Assembly: GCA_039090855.1 (NCBI GenBank)
Contig: CM076991.1
Location: 101,134,021-101,198,020, forward strand
Direction of reading: 5' to 3'
DNA length: 64,000 nucleotides
Source of the DNA: Macrothele yani
Lineage: Eukaryota > Arthropoda > Arachnida > Araneae > Macrothelidae
The position numbers and the translations under genes were made by a program. Each line of letters opens with the position of its first letter. The first letter of the stretch is position 1. Under the pieces are notes generated by a model, which did not search any database, was not told the DNA's origin, and saw only the letters and a program-made list of their open reading frames with translations. Below, piece by piece: positions 33,889-45,295 of the stretch.

Positions 33889-34439
33889 TTAGGGGGTCTA
33901 GGAAAATTTGGGGCAGAGCAAATTTAAGAAGGCTCGGGGCCCGGCGGGTTGAATAGTGTTTTGGGGACCCAGTATTAGTGACACATACAGAATTTCACTA
34001 TGTGTGAATGAATAAAAATACCCAAGAGAAAACATCCCCAAATATGATGAGGAAGCCATAAAAATATCCCCTCCGTATTGAAGTGTGTATCCCATGACTC
34101 ATGGACGAATCACTGGTAGCAAGAAAATGTAAAAATGCATGGTCGAAAACCGGATATTCATTTCTGATTTAATCTCCTCCCAGTGTCAGCTTGTTGAAAT
34201 TATATCTAAAGAGTGGGCAAAATAATAGCATCCAAATATGTATGTTAAAACCAATTCTTAATGTATGAAAATTTCCCCAATCACAGATGTGTACAAAAAA
34301 CAACAACAAGAAAGATGACACCGAATTATCGGGTGTAATAAGCACGTCTTTTGAATCCGTTCTGACGCAAATTAAATTTATCAAAGCTATTCAAAGTCAA
34401 TGGAACCGGTATGGAAAACAATAGTACCTGACGGAAGAA
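33889..34439. other. No recognised gene
   Basis: A G-rich start (ggggtctaggaaaatttggg, about 33893) may be the edge of another transposon. The rest is AT-rich. The final 100 bp may contain a very worn unit of the array that follows. Confidence 0.35.
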
Positions 34440-35300
34440 AAAGTTTTTCAATCGGGTTTTTAATCCCTCAGATATTGCTGTAAACGGAATCGTGAGCTTT
34501 CGCCCTCTGGTTGCAGACTTGTGCGTTAAGAAAAACATGAATTTATATGAGAAACATTTCGCACCGGAAATGCTCTCCAACACAAGAGATAATTTTTCAA
34601 ATCGGAGTTTTAGGAGCACAGATATAAGGGGGAAACAATTTACCTTTACGCCCCCTAGCGGAAAGTCTATGAATTACTTGAAAATTTTGAAATTATATTA
34701 AAACATGGATTGTCACACTGGAAACACTATCCAACAAAGAAGGAATTTTTCAAATCGGACTCATAGAAGTAGAGATATTGACAAAAATAAGATATACATC
34801 TACGCCCCTGACGGAGAAACTGTGGAATATTTTAAGAAGAAAATATTCCGAAAAGGTTTATCGATGTGAGTGGCATCAGTCCACGAAAGAATTTTTTCAA
34901 ACAATATTTTAGAAGCTCAGATTTTATGGCGAATACATCAGAAGCAAAAATTAACGCTTACGCCTCCTGGTGGCTAAAGTATTCTTTACCAAAAATTTCA
35001 AATTATATGCAAAAGATTTTCCATTAGGAGGTGTATCCGCTGAAGAAAAAAATTCACATCGGAGTTTTAGAAGAAGAGTTATCAGAGAAAATGTAATTTA
35101 CTTTTACGCCCCCTAGCGGAAAATCTATGCGTAATTTGAAAAAGTAACTATATCTAAAATACACTTCGAGATAAATGGAATCGAAAGATAAAATAATTTT
35201 TTCAATCGGATGTTTAGAAGCAAATAAAATATGTGAAATAAAACGTATTTTTGAATTCGACATCATCTGCGTTTACGCCCTCTAGCGGCAAAATTGTACA
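34440..35300 (+). repeat. Six diverged ~155-bp tandem units, each with a CTCF-like core
   Basis: Each unit has a block like tttttcaaatcggagtttta followed about 60 bp later by tttacgccccctagcggaaa. The second block occurs at 34501 (cgccctctggttgc), 34649 (cgccccctagcgg), 34803 (cgcccctgacgg), 34971 (cgcctcctggtgg), 35107 (cgccccctagcgg) and 35276 (cgccctctagcgg). Spacings are 148, 154, 168, 136 and 169 bp. The core agrees with the CTCF consensus (complement of CCACYAGRKGGCR) at nearly all positions and is better preserved than the sequence between. Function is inference. Confidence 0.75.
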
Positions 35301-36698
35301 CCGTGACTCACAGTAGCACGAGTAGTAGATTCCAAGGTAAAACAAACTGGGAACTTATGCAACTAGTCTGGATACTTTTTATCACACCGTGTATGCAAAT
35401 AGTCCTAAGACGTGCTGTTGAAAAAGAGACTGCATTTTGTGTGTGTGACCTGCGGTTATCCCCCTTTAGTTTTGCCCTCCACCATTTTTCTTACCAGTTT
35501 AATTGAAACAAGAACTTGTTTTCGTTATGTAGGGTGCAACAAATAAATGCGTCAGCACTGCTCTCGTACGCATGCGTGAGATCATAACGAAACTGGCATT
35601 AGGTTATATGAGCGTTGTTTGTTATCCAGTTCACTCATCATGCATGTTTTTCTTCGAGGTTGGAGTAGATGCGAGAAGTAACTACTGCTTTCGATATTCA
35701 GTGCGACAGAAACATGTCTATTTAAGAAGAAAATCCTAGCAAAAGTGGCGTCAGGAAGGAATAAAATCGCATCACGTATCTCGGTAGGAAATGGCAGCGT
35801 CTTCTCATATATATGTATCGAGGACTCCCGTGGACTGGAGATTTGCCCATGACATCAGAGCATGGTTTTCATGCACTGCACGTGGACATTCTCCTCACGT
35901 GCTATGTGATCTTGAAATATATCTGTCATCGATCGTATTGCTGATCGTTTAAAATCCCATAAGCACAACAGCTGATGCATCTAAACAGAGAAAAACGGGG
36001 AGAAAAAAATTAAAGGCAAGGCAGAAAAATATTTTGTTGATAACAGAAGCAGAACGCCGAAAAAGCATCCGGCATCATAAAACGTCGGCTTCTGCTACTC
36101 TTCCTTCTTTGTTAGTTGATCCAAGTTTTCACGTCGATAAAAACGCGCTCAGAATAACCAATATAAATGTAAAACCAAGATGAAAATCTTTCAAGTTTAT
36201 TTCCGACGTTTACACAGCTGAGGTTTTGATCACAATGTCTTAGTTGTTGTCACAGTTTCTGATGTTCAACTTTTCGAAAGCTTCTTCCACGCAGAAACAT
36301 GTGGTCTCTCTCTTATATTAGGACAACCAAGAACATGATTTTTACAAACTTACAGGTAACTAACTAGGCATAGCTTATTTTCTTTTCGATTTCTTCTATT
36401 AGAGGGCTTTTGGTCGCATATAGCCCCTGTTCGGATTCGATGTTTACGTCTAATAGCAGCTCGTTGCAGTAAAATATATAGCAAAGTAGTAATTGAGAAA
36501 GTTGCAGTTTCAATTAATTTATTATTTGCTTCAATTTATAGTGCAGGTTGTCCTAGAATTATCTTACTAACTTATTACTTAAAGTTCTCAGTCCTCTTGC
36601 TATTTATTCTGCTTCCTAATTATTTGCTCTTTCGTATTACTACAGTTCTACGTAACTCTTCATTCTCTTGCACTATGCTTGTTACGAGACCCAAAAAT
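35301..36698. other. No recognised gene
   Basis: About 1.4 kb of mixed composition. I see no repeat unit shared with the rest of the window and no ORF above 70 codons with any motif. Confidence 0.4.
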
Positions 36699-37288
36699 AC
36701 AGGTCTGCACGGGCCTATTTTGGTGAGCCCGGCCCAAGCTCGTGCGTTTAAATCCCAGCCCGTTTCAAATATCAGACACTCTGCCCAACCCGGGCGCGTC
36801 ACTTGCAGCTCTTATTTAGGCCCGGATCGACCCGTGATGGGCCATTTGGTATTATTTTTTCTTTCTATTGTATTTTATTAAAATGTGAAAATTAAATAAT
36901 GAAATGATATATTATTGAAAATATTTAGTTGAATGTAAGCCTAAAACTATTAACTAAACTTTGACAATTATTGAAAAATATAACCTTTAGAAACAGAGAA
37001 AAGGGAGCGCGTTCAGAATCTCCCTTAGTCTGAACTAGTAAGCACTACAAAAGTCAATCGCTATGCAGATTAGGGATTGGAGAAAAAAAATCGATGTCGT
37101 CCCACTCTCTCATACAAACACATACATAGACACCGCACTTCACTGCAAACACTCCCCGTTCCCCACTCTACACAACACTCACACTTGCTCTGGGTTGAAC
37201 CTTTTTGTCGTCCACAAACCCTGAAGTGGTTTTACCATCTTAATACGTACAGATTGGTAAAAACACTGTGAGTGCCTCTCCTTGCTTT

Positions 37289-38107
37289 TGTTACAGAGAC
37301 TTTACACGGGGTTTTAGGATTTCATATAAAATCTCAAAATGCAACCTTTCTCCATCTCGTGCTCCCATTCCTTTGTTTCCCCAAAGCGCGAGAGAAATTT
37401 CTCAGAGTCAGTTCCCCTTTAAACACCGGATGCACAGTTATTTACTAAGACGACATTTTGTCTATGCTTAGTATTCGCACTTTGTATGTTGAATGGAGAT
37501 TAACTCTATCGCGCCTCTTTTGATGCTTTACAGATTTCAATTTCAAGGCTACCGACAAATGCACTAGCCCCTCACATTTTACTTTGAGGCTTGAGATTTA
37601 CCGAGAGCGGTGTGGTTGTTTCTCACCGGAAACTTTAGGATCTGCTTTAGGGCATTTTTGGTGACAAGGGAAGGAGGCGAGAGGGAGTGGTCTCTAGGTT
37701 TAGGAAGCGAGCTGTCACCAAAAGTACAACGAGGTAATTGCCCCAGGGTAGGCTGGGAGGTCTTAGATGGTCCGGGAGGTGAGGGGATTTCACGACAGCG
37801 CGAGAGATGAAGGAAAGCAGGCCTTAAGAAAAAAGGAATTGGAGTTTTAAGCAGGAGAGTTAGAAAATATAGAACAGCTAACGGGCAACCTTTGCAGGCA
37901 GTTAAATGAAGAAAAGAATAAAAGTTTCTTAGACATATTTACGAATCGCAAGAATTATTTGCATACAATTATTATTATTTGGTTATTACGTGTTAATTAC
38001 TATCATTTTCAGCCATACAAGACTTAGCAACTCATCCACGCATTATTTATGAAGTTAATATGAACATGTTAACAACAAGAACAAAGATAGAAGCGAACTA
38101 GTTAACA
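37289..38107 (-). repeat. Solo LTR copy, reversed
   Basis: Reverse complement of the LTR at 6451-7219: begins tgttacagagactttacacg and ends ctagttaaca. Flanking bases are cttt and tttt, a duplication with one mismatch. About 819 bp. It sits inside the hAT-like element 36699-38568. Confidence 0.8.
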
Positions 38108-38204
38108 TTTTTTGGATTACGCCCTGGGCTATGTCATGGAAGTAAGTAAAGCCAGCGAAACAGTTAAACACACCAGGAAATCGGGGAACACGACTTTTTT
38201 TCTT

Positions 38205-38434
38205 TCTTTTTTTTTTTTTTTTTTTTGATTGGAGGTTTAACGACCACCGTGAGCAACTCAATGGGCTATAAGCAGTCACCCGTCCCTAATTTAGGGTCAC
38301 TGGTTCCAGGGAAGAGAGAGAGTCAGTGCCGTAAGACAAACACAACATCCATGCCTCACCGGGATTCGAACCCGGACCCCTTACAGACGAATGATCAGAG
38401 GCCATCGCTTAGACCACTGCGCCACCGGGGCGGC
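38205..38434 (-). repeat. SINE family 1, full length, reversed
   Basis: Minus strand: head gccgccccggtggcgcagtg (38434 downward), B box gggttcgaatcccgg, body and tail ending in a poly(A) tract (poly(T) on the plus strand, 38205-38226). A tttctttct direct repeat on both sides is a plausible target-site duplication. Very close in sequence to the copy at 54241-54460, so recently active. Confidence 0.9.
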
Positions 38435-38568
38435 TTTCTTTCTTTACCATTGCGATTAAAAGAATGGGTCGACCTGACCCGGCCCGGTCATATCTGGGGA
38501 AAAGCCCGGCCCGTTGCTTTGTTCTGTAAACTAAAAAATGGCCCGACCCGGCCCGTGTAGACCTCTAC

Positions 38569-38996
38569 CCGAAAATGTCTCCCATGTCAGAACATCATCT
38601 CGCGACCTATTCTCGTCCTAATCCTTTCCTAGCGAGACCTCTGTGACGTCCGAGCCTCACCCGATCTCTGTTTCAAAGGAGAGAGCGTTTTACCGACGTC
38701 GCCTGAGCTATAGACAAATTTAGCGGTCTCGATGCGCTTTTCGGATCACAAAGTAATAAAAGCTGCGTAGTCCAATCTAACCATGAAAAGCCCTTAACGT
38801 TTACCGAATACGTTCTTCAATACAAAGCACGATTGCCTGGGAATACCTTTTTATAACTCCTAATCCTTCCCGCAGTAGATAGGCTCTTCGAACATTTTCA
38901 TGCTGACTGGAAAAAGACTTACCGCTTGAAAGGACTCATTGTGATCCCTTTTTCTGTATATAATAATTTCCGGTATATATTAATGAGACATAGATA
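38569..38996. other. No recognised gene
   Basis: Mixed composition, with patches that resemble the LTR family (atgaaaagcccttaa) but without alignable ends. Confidence 0.3.
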
Positions 38997-39362
38997 CAAA
39001 GACTGCGGACAACTGAAAGAAGCATGGAGAGACCTTGGTGTAACCACGAAAGACAACAAGAGGAACTCATGGATAAGAAAAATGACAAGGGTGGAAGACA
39101 TCATGATCAGAGTAAAATCCCTGAAATGGCAATGGACTGGACATGTTGCCAGGAGAACGGACCATCGATGGCCAACCGAAATTTCTAGACTGGGTTCCAA
39201 GGGACAGGAAAAGACCTAAAAGAAGACCGCATAGGTGATGGGTGGATGAAATTAGAAAGCATCAGGGAGTAACATGGAGGAGACTGACGCAAGATTGACC
39301 GTTGTGGAAGAAACTTGGGGAGACTTTCACCCAGATGTGGATTGATAATGATTGCTGCTGAT
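38997..39362 (+). pseudogene. RTE-type LINE 3' fragment
   Basis: The first frame gives RNSWIRKMTRVEDIMIRVKS and LKWQWTGHVARRTDHRWP, matching the C-terminal region encoded on the minus strand at 63277-63990. A frameshift at about 39185 moves the rest (RDRKRPKRRPHR, WVDEIRKHQGVTWRRLTQD) to another frame, with stops inside. It ends near gattgctgctgatgatatgc, a worn (TGA)n tail typical of RTE elements. Confidence 0.85.
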
Positions 39363-39911
39363 GATATGCATGTATTAATGCCAGCTGTACTTGGAAAATT
39401 CGTTAAGCTGTAATTGACGTCAGCGCAGAGTCGAACGGCCCCGTACACCTGAGGGGCATACGGACGCTCCCGAGGTGAGAAGAACCAGATTGGGGTCGAG
39501 GAGATTACCGTGTTAGACGGCGGATTCGAAAAAAACACGGTTTGGAGCAGAGAGGGTTCTGCACAAATAATGGCGACATGTAATTAAAGAGCTGTTGCTT
39601 TATACATGGCGATGTGTTGCGATCAGGGCGATGCTTCTGTAATAAAGTTTTTGATTTGCCTGTGCGTGTATTTATATGCTGAGAATGATGGTTGCTAACA
39701 AAACTTGGTTGATTAAGAATTTTTGATAATGAAACACTAATTGAATGCGGTGGCGTTGCGACGGCGTGAACCACCCCGGCGGACTAGCAATCAGTAGGTC
39801 CGCTACACCACTAAATATTACTTACTTGAAAATGAATTAATTCTAAAGTCTTGTAAAATCCCCTAAATCATCGTAACACTTTCACAAAATCTTCTTTACA
39901 AGCTCAAATGC
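39363..39911. other. No recognised gene
   Basis: Includes a GC-richer patch (39410-39550) with ORFs on the minus strand that overlap each other and lack motifs. Nothing assignable. Confidence 0.35.
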
Positions 39912-40115
39912 ATCGCTCCGGTGTACAAGTGATCAAAAGAGCGGGCTTCTAATTAATCGTTAATGCGTTCCCGAGGTTCGAGTCCGGGTGAGAAATAAGC
40001 GCTAATTTTGTCTTATGGCAGCGGTTTTCTTCCTTCCCTGGAACCAATAACCCTAAATTAGGAGAGAGCGCCTCTTTATAGCTTTAAATGCTAATAAAGC
40101 TCGTTAAAGCCCTTC
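39912..40115 (+). repeat. SINE with family 1 body and a different head
   Basis: The 5' part (gtgtacaagtgatcaaaaga, B box ggttcgagtcc at 39975-39985) differs from the family 1 head, whereas the body (cttccctggaaccaataacc, ctaaattagg) is shared. Either a strongly diverged copy or a subfamily with another tRNA head. Confidence 0.6.
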
Positions 40116-40230
40116 CGAAAGAGAGAAAAATCATGGACAACTGTGTCTTCACATAAATTAATAAGTTGTTGTTGTTTTTAATTTCGACTATTATAATTCA
40201 GTTGATACTGGGTGTGAACGAATCCTTTAG

Positions 40231-40440
40231 CCCCGGAAGCGCAGTGGTTTAAGCGACGGCTTCTGGCCATTCGTCCGAGATGGTTCCGGGTTTGAATCTC
40301 GGTGAGACATGGATGTTGTGTTTGTCTTACGGCACTGGTTCTCTCCCTTCCCTGGAACCAGCGGCCCTAAATTAGGGACAGGAGACTGCTTACAGCCCGC
40401 TGAGTTGCTCACGGTGGTAGTTAAACCCCCAGTAAAAAAA
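40231..40440 (+). repeat. SINE family 1 copy, full length
   Basis: Head ccccggaagcgcagtggttt, B box gggtttgaatctcgg, body ctctcccttccctggaacca, tail ggtagttaaacccccagtaa plus a short poly(A). I see no clear duplication. Confidence 0.88.
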
Positions 40441-40606
40441 TCAAACCTAAAAAAGCTTCACTTTGAGTTTCTGTCTCCTCAAATAAATTTCGCTACTTCT
40501 TGTTGAAACATTTTCTTACTGAATGGCACATTACTTCCCCGAACAGCTCGTACATTTTGGAAACGCTGACAGTAAGTCAGAGCAACATAAAATGACGATA
40601 TTGATT

Positions 40607-40790
40607 GTATAGATAGCATATATTTGTGGAGCTATGTATAGATGAATATTTGTGTAGCTATGTATAGATGAATATTTGTGTAGCTATGTAAAGATGAATG
40701 TATAGATAGCAGATATTTGTGGAGCTATGTATAGATGAATATTTGTGGAGCTATGTATAGATAGCAGATATTTGTGGAGCTATGTACAGA
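40607..40790 (+). repeat. ~26-bp minisatellite, about six copies
   Basis: Unit gaatatttgtgtagctatgt plus atagat, with variants gtggagct and a longer spacer tagcagat in some copies. Confidence 0.88.
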
Positions 40791-41390
40791 CAGGGAGCAG
40801 ATTGCGTAACGTTGATATTGTGAACGGGATTAAATAAAGCCTGCCTGATATGTATGTAATGGACGAATACGTATTGTTGTACGATTAGGATCTGTGTTGA
40901 TATCAGCGAGATTACATTGTGTTAGCGGATTACATTGATTCTTTTTTGAACTACCCCTGAGTGGAATAGTAAGGGAATATACAGTATGTAATACGAAGTT
41001 TTCTGCGAACATTAACGAGCTACTTAGTTATAATCACTTAAATGAGAGCTATGAAAAGTTTGAAACTCTAAAACTGTAAAGCAATACTTTTGACGTACGG
41101 GTCGAATGAACAAAGAATCAGCAAAAGACTGCAAGCGTAGCTCCATTGGAAGAACAGCCGCTCCTGAGTAGGAAGATCTGGAAACGAATTCCACTGTCGG
41201 AAAAAGAAAGGTTACATATTCCATAGCTACTGGTGTGACAGTGTATCTTGATATATCACTCTAAAAGTTTTAGCTCTTTGGAGGAACCAGCTGTGCTTTT
41301 TTGTCACCCCGTTGACCGAATATCCAGAGGCGTGGTTTTCCGGCTAGTCGCCTGGGCCTCGGATGAGGAATAGTGGTGCGCTTGCCTTAA
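40791..41390. other. No recognised gene
   Basis: Mixed composition without repeats or ORFs that I can support. Confidence 0.4.
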
Positions 41391-41398
41391 TCTCACCT

Positions 41399-42542
41399 AG
41401 AGGTTCGCACAGGCCCGGGCCTTCAATATTTAATGTAAAACAGACACGGACCGAGCAGGTTTTTTTTTTTTTTTTTATGAGCAAAACAATCGCTGTACGG
41501 TGCTTTTCTCGTTTGGAAACCTCACAACAAACAGCAGCAGGATAAGATTGAATAATTTCTGCTGTTGGAAAAAATAGAAGTTTTAAGACATCCTCCCTCC
41601 TACAAAAAATTGGAGTGGGTCAGCTCCCTTAGTTTTTCAATGTGAATGTGGTCCCTTCTCTCTCTCTCTCTCTAACTTCTACCCTCCTCTCATGCTTCAG
41701 GGCAGGCTATTAACTGCAGCATTTATAAACCGAGCCACCCGCTCGTAGACGATCTTTTTTATTGCTCTGGTCGGCGGCACTTTGTTCTCTAGATGTGTGA
41801 AAAGATTTTAAGTTGTCTTAAATGGCACGGGAGAAATGGATTGAGAGAAACCTACTTCTGTGTATAAATCTGTGGCGTATTTTTCCCATTTGTACTCTCA
41901 GGGAGTCAGCAGATGGCAAATGAACCCTTAGGTATCCTAGCCCAGCCATTTTCAAAACATCTGTGACACTGGTTAGTTGGGCTGTCTGTCGTCGTTTTCC
42001 CTAGCATATGCTAAGTTCAGTTTTGCTGATTAATACTCTTCCATATTTATTATGGAGTTTAAGAAAGCGAAAATTTTTCGCGAAAAAATCGCTTCCGGAG
42101 AATATCTGCTTGTAGGCAATGTTGTAGAACGATCGAACTCATAATTCTGGATATTTCGTACTTTTCGAATTAACCCCTGCCCTCTTTATCGCCAAGGATA
42201 TTCCGGAACCGGCGGTAGGCAATGATAATTTGAAAACCCAGAAAATTTGAAAGCATGGAAATTGTCGTTTACATGCGATAATTTTGAGTATACAAGCCCC
42301 CTTCCTCAGACGTCACTTGACGTATACAGAGTCACAGAAATATTCCGGTTTAACGTTTATTGTAATAGAATACGCGCAGCAATTAAGAAAACGAAAATTC
42401 TTCAGGAGTCGAATGACCGACAGCACCAGCTGTCAAATTCGTGTTTTAGTAATTGTTGAAATTTTACCGACCGGGCTTTCATTTAAAAAATTGAAACGGG
42501 CCGGGCCGGGCTTTCCAAATTAAGTCCCGTGCAGACCTCTAC
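41399..42542. mobile_element. hAT-like element, GTAGAGGTCTGCACGGG-type ends, copy 2
   Basis: Left end agaggttcgcacaggcccgg at 41399; right end cccgtgcagacctctac at 42542, inverted. The octamer tctcacct (41391-41398) and tctcaccc (42543-42550) flank it with one mismatch. Both ends carry gggccgggcc motifs as in the copy at 36699-38568. The 1.1 kb interior has no transposase. Confidence 0.78.
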
Positions 42543-42554
42543 TCTCACCCCTAT

Positions 42555-42640
42555 GTGTAAAACGAGTGGCTCTAAATTAGAGTCGAAAGACTGCTTAATA
42601 ACCCTTAGAGTTGCTGATCGTGGTCGTTCACCCCGAAACA
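42555..42640 (+). repeat. SINE fragment
   Basis: gagtggctctaaattagagt, then gactgctta and gagttgctgatcgtggtcgt match the 3' half of SINE family 1. Head missing. Confidence 0.6.
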
Positions 42641-44999
42641 ACAAAACTAATATTTATTCACAGTAAATGTAAATCTTGACAAACGTTGGTGATAACTGCG
42701 TTTTCCCAAAGCAGTGTTTCATCTTTTTTGAATAGGTGTGGCAACGCCTGCAAGCGAGAAAACCTAGCGAAGTTTGCAAATCCTTGACAGTCTTTTGAGG
42801 CTGGGAAAGAGGGTTCTTCGTCCCTACAGACATGCTGTCCACATCCAGTTGTATCGCGAATTGTTACAACAATCATTTTTGCTTTCTGTTGCCTGAGGAA
42901 CATGAGTATATCACCTGTCTGCTATTCATGCAACTTCTGTTTTACTTTCGCAGGTTCCCAACGTAATTAAATGAGCTGAAGCGTAATACACGTATGAAAC
43001 AACAAAATTTTCTGTTGACTGAAGTCGCAAGCAAGAGTTCCAAAAGGGATTATACAGCCAATGACACACCCAAAGTGGCAAACACACATACTGCTCTTTT
43101 GTCACTGCGTTTTATCTGCCTTAACATTATTACGGGAGCAGTTCTATCCCCCCCGACACACATACCTACCCTCCGTTATTATCCACGGGCGTCCCAACCA
43201 CCCGATTAACTAGCCGGCAAGAATAATGTGTTCATTTTCATATTCAACCCCAAACTCCATCCATACTTTCTTTTACCCTAGCAACGCGGAAAGTACGATA
43301 AGCTCCACGAACCATAACTACACGCACGTGCACGTCGAATGCCAGCTGCCAACAATAAACGGATGAAATATTGTGTGCTAGAATGAAGGTTCCAAGAGGA
43401 AATGCTAGAAATCCCCCTTTCTCTCAGCTATGGAAATGAAACGCACACAAAAACGAATAAACCGTGATAGGAGAATATAAATGACAGATCACAAAACTTT
43501 CCCTCCGCTGATAAAAGAGCATTTCGTGCACGTGAAAATGCCCCAGTTAAAGGTCGCAGGCAGGTGTGACTTTTGTCGAAACGAATGAATATTAGCTTCA
43601 CACCCTGCAGCACGCGAGCGGCAGGGTCGTCTGATTTATTTTCTTTAAAACCTCGCTCAGATCTAAGAAAGGCTCTAGCCATTTGGCACTTAAGATGAAA
43701 AGCGTGAAGATCTGCGACTTTCGTGCGGTTTTATTACTATTGCACACAATTAAAAACTCGAAATTAAATCTTTTTATTTCGCCGGGAGCGTGCGTGCGCG
43801 CGCGCCTTGGTAACGTGTCGTTAAGGGTAACCTCACCAACATACAACACGACTTCTATGTCATGTTCTGCTCTATTAAATCACCTTTAGACTCCCAGCAG
43901 CTTTTCTTTTAATGTTCGGGCACACAAGTCTGAATTAACAAATGTGAAATCATCACGCGGGTAATAATTTCTGGCGCGCCGCATTGTTGGGAGACAGAAT
44001 AATTCCTATCTACGTCAGAAGATAAACATCGTTCAATGAGTGGGAGGGGTCGAATGACGTCGTGTTTGTTTTCAAGAAAACGATTTTTAAGCGGCATAAT
44101 GTCCAAATATTGTCCCGAGTTGTTCACCTATAATGATTTTCGATGGGTGACATACCATTCGCAAAGGCAATTACTGATGATAAAAATAAATGCATAGCAC
44201 TTCATAAGATACCACTGCAAATTCAGTTTAGAGCTTGCAGTTAGATGGAAGAAGGAATAATTATAAATTTGTTCCACAGAATCGAAAATAAATAAGTGGC
44301 TAAAAGATTAGACCCTGGTTCTAAAATCACAGAACAAATGGCTGAAAGTCGAATATTGATGATCATAAAAATCGGAAAAAAGAAAAAAAAATGCTAAAAG
44401 CTGAAATAACTATGGCTTGAAAATCACAGATAAACGGTTAATCTGCTAATCTCAAAAACCTTTCTTATCACTGATATTATCGTCTCAGTCCCAGAATTGG
44501 GGAAACCAAGTGCAAACTTTTGGACCCAAAGAACTAAAAATTTAGTGATTTTGTTCTTTAAAACTATTAACAAAATGTTAAATACTGATACCTCAAATCA
44601 GTACAGCACATTAAAAACTGATCTCAACTTTCAAACGATATATCGTCTGTACAAATGTTTCTATAACCACGAAAAAAAATTGGTTACTACCTGAGAGTTA
44701 GTTGGGTATATACAGCCTAACCTGACACTAAGAATAAGATCTACGAGTTCACTGCATTTTCGGGAGAATCCTGTGTTCCAGCTGTATTTTTATAGACGAC
44801 TAATGCAACACGAAACGCGCTGTACAGAGAGCAGATGGCGTCACGCTCCACATTAACGAGAGCAAACACTAACCAGAAATGCATACAGTTGGGAGTTACA
44901 GCAAGAACACTAAAACAAGCAAATAGTTTTCTATGGTAATTTTCGTCTCAATTTTGCAGGTACAAGACAGAAAGAGAAAATGAGATGCAGAGAGAAAAA
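42641..44999. other. No recognised gene
   Basis: About 2.4 kb without recognisable coding sequence, terminal repeats or tandem units. A short cgtgcgcgcgcgc patch occurs at about 43793. ORFs are at most 84 codons and overlap on both strands. Confidence 0.4.
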
Positions 45000-45002
<3 letters not shown>

Positions 45003-45044
<42 letters not shown>

Positions 45045-45295
45045 GAGAGAACTGCACAGAAAACAGAAAGGGAAAGATAACAGGGCAGAAGGAAAACAAA
45101 AGAGGACGGAGTAAGAGAGAGAGACAGAGAGAGAGAGAGGGAGAGGGAGAAAGAGAGGAAAGCAGGAGAAAGAGAGAGAAATCGGAAGAGAGAAAGAGGG
45201 AGAGAGAGAAAGAAAGGACAGGAGGAGAAAGACAGAGAAAGGAAAGTAGAAGAAAGAGAGAGAAAAGGAAGGCAGTGACACAGGAACGAGGAAAG
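45003..45295 (+). repeat. (AG)n microsatellite and polypurine tract
   Basis: Perfect AG dinucleotides for 40 bp (45003-45042), then purine-rich sequence of gagaga and ggaaag blocks to about 45295. Strand asymmetry is near complete over 300 bp. The long Ser/Leu/Phe-rich ORFs on the minus strand are products of this composition. Confidence 0.95.

Larger units (their letters stand above)
36699..38568. mobile_element. hAT-like element, GTAGAGGTCTGCACGGG-type ends, copy 1
   Basis: Left end acaggtctgcacgggcc at 36699, right end ggcccgtgtagacctctac at 38568, inverted to each other. The flanks share an octamer with one mismatch (ccaaaaat 36691-36698, ccgaaaat 38569-38576), as expected for hAT. Both subterminal parts have many ggcccgg motifs. 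Most of the interior is later insertions: a solo LTR (37289-38107) and a SINE (38205-38434). No transposase is visible. Confidence 0.75.

Noticed and set aside
34440..35300. CRISPR array (regularly spaced short repeats)
   Set aside because: Whole units are repeated with divergence, not identical short repeats with unique spacers, and the window is eukaryotic. The same applies to the minisatellites.
38225..38560. 111-codon ORF also seen in similar form at 11286, 40227 and 54214
   Set aside because: It is the antisense reading of SINE family 1; such ORFs recur wherever the SINE occurs.
39185..39538. 117-codon minus-strand ORF
   Set aside because: Antisense of the RTE fragment joined to unrelated sequence.
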